The notes below the pieces were generated by a model. It saw nothing but the letters and a program-made list of their open reading frames with translations, was not told the DNA's origin and ran no database searches. Below are positions 1 to 5,745 of a stretch of 7,338 nt of DNA, one piece after another (position 1 is the stretch's first letter; each line of letters opens with the position of its first letter). Position numbers and translations under genes: made by a program. Location: NCBI GenBank assembly GCA_007132865.1, contig SLNU01000314.1, forward strand, positions 1 to 7,338, read 5' to 3'. Source of the DNA: Bacteroidales bacterium (GTDB lineage: Bacteria; Bacteroidota; Bacteroidia; Bacteroidales; UBA7960).

Positions 1-79
1 ATCCGACAATATTAATAAATGAAAAAAGGACATTTTTTCTGATCCTTCTTATGGCAGCGAGCAGAAGTGTTTTCAACAT
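1..79 (-). CDS. ABC transporter permease, MacB/FtsX-like, N-terminal fragment
   Basis: Only the first 26 codons are present; the gene runs off the left edge. Reading the minus strand from the ATG at 79 gives MLKTLLLAAIRRIRKN, then VL, then FSFINIVG. This matches the start of Bacteroidota ABC permeases of the MacB/FtsX type: a short amphipathic helix with an Arg/Lys cluster (residues 11-15), then the FSFINIxG motif leading into the first membrane helix. Family members usually have a periplasmic core followed by further membrane helices, and work with a separate ATPase to move lipoproteins, peptides or drugs or to do mechanical work across the envelope; none of that part is visible here. No Shine-Dalgarno is seen upstream. 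It lies on the same strand as the serine hydrolase, whose stop is about 150 bases upstream. The call rests on N-terminal resemblance alone; the reading frame stays open to the edge. Confidence 0.6.
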   Translation of the reverse strand, partial: MLKTLLLAAIRRIRKNVLFSFINIVG

Positions 80-227
80 AAGGACTAAGATTAAACCCAG
101 GGCAAAGGCGTTTCAATGGATATATTTGTCCAAAAAGCATACCTGTTGATTTAATATAAACTAAATCAGTAGGTTAGTTGAAAACGCATGATAATAAAAT
201 TGTTCGGATTTGGATAGTGGTTGTACG
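80..227. other. Intergenic spacer between two minus-strand genes
   Basis: This AT-rich stretch holds no credible gene on either strand. It should carry the 3' end of the serine hydrolase transcript and possibly a promoter for the permease. A TATATTTG sequence at 121-128 fits the Bacteroidota -7 consensus TAnnTTTG, but it points along the plus strand, where no gene follows, so it is probably chance. No convincing -33/-7 pair was found on the minus strand. Confidence 0.5.
159..179 (-). terminator. Weak candidate terminator hairpin of the serine hydrolase gene
   Basis: AACTAA (159-164) and TTAGTT (174-179) form a 6-bp inverted repeat around a 9-base loop, about 50 bases past the serine hydrolase stop. 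Read on the minus strand, it is followed by a T/A-rich run. The stem has only one G-C pair, so an intrinsic terminator is possible but poorly supported; the repeat may be chance in AT-rich DNA. Confidence 0.2.
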
Positions 228-1958
228 TTATCGCACATGCCGCTCAAACAGAAGGTCCCTTACCCGACCAGCGGATACGCGGAAACCAGTGATCCGTCCG
301 ATGCCATCCCTTTCAAACCGGAGCCTGGAGGCATACCACATGTTGCCGCTGAAGTAATCCGGGGTAAGCGGGTTCAGGGTGATGTCTCCTATGCGTACAT
401 GCCTCGCCACAAGCTGTGGCTGGCCGTCCGAATCCTCGGTGACATCCAGCAACCAGGTGATATCAAGCTCTTCAGAGTAATAGGTGCCGGCAAGTATGGA
501 AAGGTCCACCCCCGCCGGGTCGAAGGCCTCTGCCCGTGGCATCCTGATTGTTTCATCGTTGCGGTGCATGTTGACCATGTTGACCTCTCCGTTTTCCGGG
601 TCCGGGAACCCGAATCGGGTCTCGCCGCCCTCTGTGACGAATTCCCTATCAGACAATGCAAATAATGGGACAAGCCGGCTGCTTGCGCTGGTGCGGAAAA
701 AGAGGGTATCCTGTGCTGTCTTGAAAATGATGTGGTTGTCGGGTTGGTGCAGAAAATGGCCTTCATAACTGGCCAGCACGCGGGGGTCTACTTTGACAAA
801 CTCCCTTGTCGGCGAGTCCTCTTCCGGCTTCTCATCCAGAAAGTCTGCCAGCACGATATCAACCATGCGCATGGCCATTGCGTTGGAGCTGAAACCTGCG
901 TCATTGCTGAATACCACGATGGCTACCCCTTGCTCCGGGAAGCGGGCCAGGAAGGTTCGGTAGCCAGCGTCAGCCCCGCCATGACTGATCATCGGCAGGC
1001 CCCTGTATTCCCCCACCGTTTGTCCGAGCGCATAGCTGATGGTGGTGTCGTCGTTCAGCACCCCCCGGGTATTTATCTTCTCAATGATCCCCTGGTCGCC
1101 CACCACGGGGTTCTCAAAGTTCATGGCCCAAAGGCCCAGGTCCTCCACCGTAGTAAACAAGCTGGTGGCGCCCACCGTGGCATAGCTGAGCACCCGTTTC
1201 CGGTAGTTTCCGTCGCGGCCGGCATAGGAATAGGCCCTGTTTTTTACGATTTTTTCATGGTCGTCGTAAAACAAGGTGTTCTGCATCCCCAGGGGCTCAA
1301 AGATCCGTTCCTGGGTAAAATCAGCGAATGACTGACCCGACACCCGGGCCACCACCTCGGCCAGCAACGTGAAGCCGGAGTTGCTGTAAAGGTATTCAGC
1401 CCCGGGTTTGAAATTCAGCTCCTTTTGCCTTGAAAGCAGGCGCAATACCTGCTGGGTCGTGATCACGTCATCCAGCCGCCATCCGGCCATCCCCAGCAAG
1501 TTCCACTGGTCCCTCAACCCGCTGACATTATGCGCCATATGCCTGAGCGTGACCGGGTAATTGAAATAGGGCAGCTCCGGGATGTATTGCTGTATCTCAT
1601 CATCCAGGGACAGCTTCCCCTCGGCTTCCAGCAGCAAAATGGAGAAGGTCGTGAATTGCTTGGAAATGGAGGCAATGTGGAAAATGGTGGTCGGGGTATT
1701 GGGAATATCGTACTCCAGGTGTGCATACCCGTAGGCATTGGAGTAGGCGATCCCGCCGTCCTTCACCACGGCCACGGCCACGCCAGGGGTCCATGTCGTG
1801 TCCCAGGCCAGAAACACTTCATCGATCTGTTTCTTTAGGGTGTCTGGCAGCCGGGGAGGGTGCTGCGCCGCGGCTGCACCCAGGAAAAAAACGAGTAAAA
1901 AGAACACGGCCATGGCCTTCGCCAAGCCAGGAAGTGCATGGTTAAAAATTGCTTTCAT
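228..1958 (-). CDS. Exported serine hydrolase, class C beta-lactamase/penicillin-binding family
   Basis: This 576-residue protein has a signal peptide: K2 and K14, a hydrophobic stretch at about 15-30, and a likely signal peptidase I cut after the alanines at 28-31. It is therefore probably periplasmic or exported. The catalytic domain (about 40-370) has the three family motifs: SISK at S97-K100 (nucleophile serine and base lysine), YSN at 191-193, and HGG at 326-328 in place of the KTG of true beta-lactamases. HNVSGL (143-148) matches the usual HTSGL segment. Residues from about 387 to the end form a C-terminal beta-rich region with YEGHF (398-402) and LAGTYY (489-494), as found in many such hydrolases. 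Likely chemistry is hydrolysis of an ester, D-amino-acid peptide or amide; the substrate cannot be read from the sequence. Resistance to beta-lactams should not be assumed, because most relatives with HxG are esterases or peptidases. The start is the first Met, which gives a proper signal peptide; Met16 would remove its positive charges. It is transcribed divergently from the binding protein gene. Confidence 0.93.
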   Translation of the reverse strand: MKAIFNHALPGLAKAMAVFFLLVFFLGAAAAQHPPRLPDTLKKQIDEVFLAWDTTWTPGVAVAVVKDGGIAYSNAYGYAHLEYDIPNTPTTIFHIASISKQFTTFSILLLEAEGKLSLDDEIQQYIPELPYFNYPVTLRHMAHNVSGLRDQWNLLGMAGWRLDDVITTQQVLRLLSRQKELNFKPGAEYLYSNSGFTLLAEVVARVSGQSFADFTQERIFEPLGMQNTLFYDDHEKIVKNRAYSYAGRDGNYRKRVLSYATVGATSLFTTVEDLGLWAMNFENPVVGDQGIIEKINTRGVLNDDTTISYALGQTVGEYRGLPMISHGGADAGYRTFLARFPEQGVAIVVFSNDAGFSSNAMAMRMVDIVLADFLDEKPEEDSPTREFVKVDPRVLASYEGHFLHQPDNHIIFKTAQDTLFFRTSASSRLVPLFALSDREFVTEGGETRFGFPDPENGEVNMVNMHRNDETIRMPRAEAFDPAGVDLSILAGTYYSEELDITWLLDVTEDSDGQPQLVARHVRIGDITLNPLTPDYFSGNMWYASRLRFERDGIGRITGFRVSAGRVRDLLFERHVR

Positions 1959-2000
1959 TTGACAAAAATACGTGCATTAGAAATAAATATTGCTGAAAAC

Positions 2001-2018
2001 ATACGAAAAAAAACGTAT
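2001..2018. repeat. Inverted repeat ATACG-A8-CGTAT
   Basis: ATACG (2001-2005) and CGTAT (2014-2018) are exact inverted copies around eight A residues. The half-site spacing (centres 13 bases apart) suits a dimeric DNA-binding protein better than a terminator. It lies between two divergent genes, so an operator is plausible. The short arms and AT-rich context mean chance is not excluded. Confidence 0.3.
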
Positions 2019-2037
2019 ATAAAGTATAAAAAGCAGG

Positions 2038-2049
2038 TACTATATAGTA
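2038..2049. promoter_or_regulatory. Perfect 12-bp palindrome, candidate operator
   Basis: TACTATATAGTA is a perfect 12-bp palindrome, 17 bases before the binding protein ATG. It overlaps by two bases the candidate -7 element TATATTTG (2048-2055), so a repressor bound here would block that element. No regulator gene is recognisable nearby. Operator function is inferred from symmetry and position only. Confidence 0.3.
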
Positions 2050-2066
2050 TATTTGGGCGGGATAAT

Positions 2067-3065
2067 ATGATGACAATGAATGCACCACTGCTTCGGATCG
2101 GCTTACTCTTATTGCTGCTTGCCGCCTTGATAAAACCGGCAGCTACGGCCGGCAATCCCCCTTTGCGCTTTTCACCCCACTGGCTGCCCCAGGCACAGTT
2201 TGCCGGTTATTATGTAGCACATGACCAGGGATTTTACCGGGAAGCCGGACTGGATGTGGAGATTACCCATCCCCGTGCCAATGTAAATGTCGTGGAAATG
2301 CTGAAGGACGGAACGGTGGATGTAATCTCCCAATTCCTGGTTTCGGCCATCGTTGCACGCGACCAGGGCCTTGAGCTGGTAAATTTCGCACAATCTTCAC
2401 AGCATTCAGCCATATTGTTCGTTGCCAAGTCATCCAGCGGAATAGAAAATATCGGCGATTTACAGGGGAAAAAGATAGGGATATGGCAGGGTGGATTCAG
2501 TGAAGTCCCCATGGCCATGATCGGAGACTACGACCTGGAGGTGGAGTGGGTTCCCATTATGTCGACCATCAATTTGTTTTTAATGGACGGGGTGGACCTC
2601 ATGACGGTGATGTGGTACAATGAATACAACCAGATTTACCTCAGTGGCATCAACGAAGATGAGATGAATACCTTCTTTCTGTCGGATCATGGTTTTGATG
2701 TTCCGGAAGACGGTTTGTATACCATGAAGGAGACCAGGGTCGGCCGGTCGGCGGACCTGAAAGCTTTCGTGGAGGCCACACAAAGGGGATGGGACCATGC
2801 TGCAGAGAACAAAGATTATACGGTGGAGCTTGTTGTGGAGATCATGCGCAAGGCACACATACCGGCCAATGCCGCACATCAAAGGTGGATGCTCGAAAGG
2901 GTACTGGATCTGCAGGGGTCTGGCGACAAGGAGGTGGCCCGGTGGCAATTGCATCCCGATGATTTTCACATGGCTGTTACAATCCTTAAAGACAGGGAGA
3001 TGATTCGGGCTGAGGCGCTCCATTATTTGGATTTTTTTCAGCCTGTAATACCTGGCGACGAATAA
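2067..3065 (+). CDS. Periplasmic substrate-binding protein, NMT1/THI5-like
   Basis: From the ATG at 2067 this is a 332-residue protein. It has a signal peptide (R10, hydrophobic 11-22, likely cut after AATA near 25-28) and no lipobox cysteine, so it is probably soluble in the periplasm. The mature protein has the hallmarks of the NMT1/THI5-like (SsuA/ThiY) binding proteins: PQAQFAGYYVAHDQGFY at 41-57 followed by GLDVEI at 61-66, then MLKDGTVDVI at 78-87, and LQGKKIGIW at 132-140. Family ligands include pyrimidine thiamine precursors, sulfonates, nitrate and related small molecules; which one applies here cannot be read off. An in-frame ATG at 1938 lies inside the opposing serine hydrolase gene and would put a charged extension before the signal peptide, so 2067 (or the adjacent 2070) is preferred. 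No permease or ATPase gene accompanies it. Instead the next gene, 13 bases on, is a sensor phosphatase, which suggests a ligand-sensing rather than uptake role (inference). Confidence 0.88.
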   Translation: MMTMNAPLLRIGLLLLLLAALIKPAATAGNPPLRFSPHWLPQAQFAGYYVAHDQGFYREAGLDVEITHPRANVNVVEMLKDGTVDVISQFLVSAIVARDQGLELVNFAQSSQHSAILFVAKSSSGIENIGDLQGKKIGIWQGGFSEVPMAMIGDYDLEVEWVPIMSTINLFLMDGVDLMTVMWYNEYNQIYLSGINEDEMNTFFLSDHGFDVPEDGLYTMKETRVGRSADLKAFVEATQRGWDHAAENKDYTVELVVEIMRKAHIPANAAHQRWMLERVLDLQGSGDKEVARWQLHPDDFHMAVTILKDREMIRAEALHYLDFFQPVIPGDE

Positions 3066-3078
3066 ACACCCACATCCG

Positions 3079-4995
3079 ATGATCAAAAAAAACAGTCTTT
3101 CGTACCGGATCATCACCAGGGTATTGGCTTTTGCCCTCCTGCTTTTCCTGCTTATACTCTCACTGTCTTATTACTTTTCCCGTAAGACCATTGAGGAGTC
3201 TGCCCGGGACAATGCCATACACATAGCCGAGAATGCTGTGGCCAGGATAGAGCAGGAATTAAGGGTGGTGGAACAGATCCCTCATATGGTCGCCGGCATG
3301 ATGGAGGTGGACCCCATTGAGGAGGATTCCTTGTTCGTTCTGCTGGAAAGGATAGTGGAAAACAACGACAACGTATTTGGGGCCGCTGTCGCCTTCGAGC
3401 CCTGGTTTTACCAACACAAGGGGAAATACTTTTGCCCCTACGCTTTCCTTGATGGGGACCATGTCCGCTCCATGTCGCTGGGCGGGGATGCCTATGACTA
3501 TTTTCATTTGGACTGGTACCAGATCCCCAATATGCTGAGAAAACCTTACTGGACCGAACCGTATTTCGATGAAGGGGGAGGGGACATGCTCATATCAACT
3601 TACAGCTTTCCATTTTATACCAAAGGCGGGCAGCAGTTTGCAGGTATTGCTACGGTAGACGTCTCCCTGGAATGGCTCACGGAGATTGTGGCAGGCATCC
3701 AGATCTTTGAATCCGGTTATGCCTTTATGCTGTCACGCACCGGGGTTGCGGTAACCCACCCCAATCCGCAAAACATCATGAACGAAAGCCTGTTCTCCCT
3801 CGCCGAGGAAATGGACCTGCCTGAATTGCGCGCCATCGGCAGGGATATGATCGCAGGGGAAAGCAGGTTCCGCAAACATGCCCTTGATCAGAATGGAAAA
3901 CTATGGATCTACCATACGGCACTTCCCTCCAGCGGATGGTCCATTGGGCTGGTCTATCCGGATGATGAGATGTTTGCCGCATTGCACCGGATCAGCCTGA
4001 TTATGGCCCTGCTGGTGGTCATTGGTTTAGTCCTTCTCACTGTGCTGGTCACCCAGGTCGTGAACCGCCTGGCCGCCCCGCTGACAGCATTTGCAGACTC
4101 TGCCCGCATGATTGCCCAGGGCAGGTTTGACACGCCCCTTCCACGGGTAGGTAAAACGGACGAGATGAAGGAGTTGCATGGCGCATTTTCCCATATGCAA
4201 AAAGAGCTCGACAATTATATTGCCAGCCTCCGGGAAACCACTGCCGCCAAGGAAAAGATTGAAAGCGAGCTGCGCATTGCACGCGACATACAAATGTCCA
4301 TGCTTCCCCATACCTTTCCACCCTTTCCCGATCTGCCGCAAATTGACCTGTACGCCATCCTGAAATCAGCCAGGGAGGTCGGAGGTGACCTTTACGACTT
4401 TTTTATAAAGGACAAGCATCATTTCTACTTTGGCATCGGGGATGTATCCGGCAAAGGGGTGCCGGCCTCCATGTTCATGGCGATGACACGTACCCTGTTG
4501 CGCACAATATCCGACAAGGAGAGTGAGCCTGGTGCGATTCTGAGCGCACTCAACAGGTCGCTTTCCTTTAACAATGAATCGAATATGTTCGTGACGTTCT
4601 TCCTGGGGATCATCAACCTGAAAACAGGAATGCTTAAGTATGCCAATGCAGGACACAATCCCCCGGTATTGATTCACCCCGGTGGAGAGGTGGAGGTTTT
4701 TGAGCCGGCAGGGGCAATTCCCCTGGGACTGTTCGAGGCATATGAATACAAGGGGGCCTCCATGCAGTTGCAGCCCGGGGACGCGATATTCACATACACA
4801 GACGGGGTGAGCGAGGCAGAAAACCAGTCCATGGAACTATTTGATGAAACCAGGATGCTGGATGTGCTGAAAGCGCATGGTCGTATGTCGCCCCGTGAGC
4901 TCATTGATTTGCTTGAGCATGCGGTCAGCGAGCATGTAAAGGACCACGAGCAGTCGGATGATATCACGATGATGTCCATACTGTTTAACGGATAA
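3079..4995 (+). CDS. Membrane sensor phosphatase: Cache-HAMP-PP2C (SpoIIE/RsbU type)
   Basis: This 638-residue inner-membrane protein likely controls a partner switch by removing phosphate from a STAS protein. Order of parts: TM1 at about 12-33; a periplasmic double-Cache sensor at about 35-300, with YWTEPYFD at 157-164, the STYSFPFY strand at 173-180 and the conserved Asp of TVDVSLEWL at 194; TM2 at about 305-327; HAMP at about 328-377 with Pro334; a helical linker at about 378-412, including the typical ARDIQMSMLP (401-410); and the PP2C domain from about 420 to 636. Phosphatase metal-site motifs are intact: GGDLYD (435-440), GDVSGKG (454-460), NAGHNPP (523-529), YTDG (573-576) and SDDIT (626-630). 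Catalytic activity is therefore expected, needing Mn or Mg. The Cache domain has W146 in the usual binding region but Leu at W-2, where amino-acid-binding members have Arg, so an amino-acid ligand is not supported. No Shine-Dalgarno is seen. It is followed after 4 bases by the kinase gene. Confidence 0.93.
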   Translation: MIKKNSLSYRIITRVLAFALLLFLLILSLSYYFSRKTIEESARDNAIHIAENAVARIEQELRVVEQIPHMVAGMMEVDPIEEDSLFVLLERIVENNDNVFGAAVAFEPWFYQHKGKYFCPYAFLDGDHVRSMSLGGDAYDYFHLDWYQIPNMLRKPYWTEPYFDEGGGDMLISTYSFPFYTKGGQQFAGIATVDVSLEWLTEIVAGIQIFESGYAFMLSRTGVAVTHPNPQNIMNESLFSLAEEMDLPELRAIGRDMIAGESRFRKHALDQNGKLWIYHTALPSSGWSIGLVYPDDEMFAALHRISLIMALLVVIGLVLLTVLVTQVVNRLAAPLTAFADSARMIAQGRFDTPLPRVGKTDEMKELHGAFSHMQKELDNYIASLRETTAAKEKIESELRIARDIQMSMLPHTFPPFPDLPQIDLYAILKSAREVGGDLYDFFIKDKHHFYFGIGDVSGKGVPASMFMAMTRTLLRTISDKESEPGAILSALNRSLSFNNESNMFVTFFLGIINLKTGMLKYANAGHNPPVLIHPGGEVEVFEPAGAIPLGLFEAYEYKGASMQLQPGDAIFTYTDGVSEAENQSMELFDETRMLDVLKAHGRMSPRELIDLLEHAVSEHVKDHEQSDDITMMSILFNG

Positions 4996-4999
4996 GGAA

Positions 5000-5416
5000 A
5001 TGAAGACCGCCCAACTGACTTTAGACAACAGGATCAGCGAGCTGGATAAGCTGCGCGAGCTCCTGGAAGAAACGGTTGTAGAACAATGGGGCATTTCACC
5101 TGCGGTTGGGATGTCGGTGAATCTTGCCCTGGAGGAGGCCTTTGCCAATATCGTCCAATATGCCTTTGATGATCAGGAACCGCATGAAATTGATCTATTG
5201 TTCCAGTTGAAAGACAAGCAGCTGGTGATCACCATAAGGGATGACGGACACGCCTTCGATCCGACAAAAAAAGACGCCCCGGATACGAGCCTTCCGGCCG
5301 GGGAACGGCCCATTGGCGGACTGGGCATTTTTCTGGTCAAAAAGATCATGGATGAGGTGACGTACAATAGGATTGACAATATCAATCAGCTAACGCTTAC
5401 AAAAAAAATAAACTGA
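5000..5416 (+). CDS. Anti-sigma-type serine kinase/ATPase, RsbW/SpoIIAB family
   Basis: This 138-residue soluble protein has a GHKL ATP-binding fold (HATPase_c_2). The N-box is LEEAFANIVQYAF (44-56), with Glu46 in the catalytic-base position and Asn50 for Mg. The G1 box is DDGHAFDP (81-88), and the G2 box is GGLGIFLVKKIMDE (106-119). Its length matches the family. Such proteins phosphorylate a serine on a STAS partner and also bind and silence a target, classically a sigma factor. Retention of the N-box Glu argues for active kinase rather than mere binding. The start at 5000 lies 4 bases after the phosphatase stop, and the stop TGA shares one base with the next ATG (TGATG at 5414-5418), so translation is probably coupled. 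The cognate STAS protein is the next gene; the final target is not in this window. Confidence 0.92.
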   Translation: MKTAQLTLDNRISELDKLRELLEETVVEQWGISPAVGMSVNLALEEAFANIVQYAFDDQEPHEIDLLFQLKDKQLVITIRDDGHAFDPTKKDAPDTSLPAGERPIGGLGIFLVKKIMDEVTYNRIDNINQLTLTKKIN

Positions 5417-5745
5417 TGCATGTAACAAAAGAATTAGTGAATGACCACTTGCTGCTCCTGGTAGACGGACGTCTGGATACCACCCAGTCGGATGCTTTTG
5501 AGAAGGAGATAATGGAGATACTTGCAGGGGGACATCAAAAGATTATCATGGATTGCAGCGGGCTGAACTACATCAGCAGCTCTGGCCTCAGAATATTTCT
5601 GACCATGCAGAAACGGATGATGGGGAGTGGCGGGCAATTCAAGCTTTGCAATCTACAGGCGCCCATACAGGAAGTTTTCGACATGTCGGGCTTTTCCATG
5701 ATCTTTTCCATCTACCCGGATCGGGAGACGGCCCTTAAAGCGTGA
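5416..5745 (+). CDS. STAS-domain anti-sigma factor antagonist, SpoIIAA/RsbV family
   Basis: This 109-residue single-domain cytoplasmic STAS protein has the usual family size. The core DCSGLNYISSSGLRIF (46-61) has the serine just before Gly57, Ser56, in the position phosphorylated in SpoIIAA/RsbV. The common DSSG is here SSSG, with Ser replacing the leading Asp. When unphosphorylated it should bind the ATPase encoded just upstream and release that protein's target; the ATPase would phosphorylate it and the Cache-PP2C protein would reverse this. Its start overlaps the kinase stop by one base and its stop overlaps the following GTG by four bases, so a fixed ratio of products is likely. An alternative is that it binds a non-sigma partner, as STAS proteins do in several phyla. 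Confidence 0.92.
   Translation: MHVTKELVNDHLLLLVDGRLDTTQSDAFEKEIMEILAGGHQKIIMDCSGLNYISSSGLRIFLTMQKRMMGSGGQFKLCNLQAPIQEVFDMSGFSMIFSIYPDRETALKA

Larger units (their letters stand above)
1959..2066. promoter_or_regulatory. Divergent promoter/operator region
   Basis: This 108-base, strongly AT-rich spacer separates the serine hydrolase and the binding protein operon, so it should hold promoters for both. Matches to the Bacteroidota -7 element TAnnTTTG occur on both strands: TATATTTG at 2048-2055 (plus) and TATTTTTG at 1970-1963 (minus). Neither has a TTTG -33 element at the usual distance. Both lie very close to the starts, 11 and 4 bases away, which would imply almost leaderless messages. The region is very likely regulatory, but the exact elements are uncertain. 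Confidence 0.45.

Noticed and set aside
21..39. GAAAAAA/TTTTTTC inverted repeat as a terminator
   Set aside because: It has only one G-C pair and lies inside the coding frame of the partial ABC permease.
732..1331. 199-codon open frame on the plus strand opposite the serine hydrolase
   Set aside because: It is antisense to a gene with all catalytic motifs in order; its translation shows no domain and many His/Val-rich low-likelihood stretches. The frame at 210-665 is rejected for the same reason.
228..1958. Calling the serine hydrolase an antibiotic-resistance beta-lactamase
   Set aside because: The third motif is HGG rather than KTG and there is a long C-terminal domain, both typical of esterase/peptidase relatives; substrate is not readable from sequence.
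1959..1989. TTGACA at 1959-1964 with TAAATA at 1984-1989 as a sigma70-type promoter
   Set aside because: The spacing is 19 bases, the -10 is poor, and the apparent phylum uses TTTG/TAnnTTTG elements; it is likely chance.
1938..2066. Upstream start at 1938 for the binding protein
   Set aside because: It lies inside the opposing gene and would add 43 mostly charged residues before a clear signal peptide that starts at 2067.
2067..3065. Specific assignment of the binding protein to thiamine precursor uptake (ThiY)
   Set aside because: The family also binds sulfonates, nitrate and other ligands; there are no thiamine genes, no TPP riboswitch and no transporter genes in the window.
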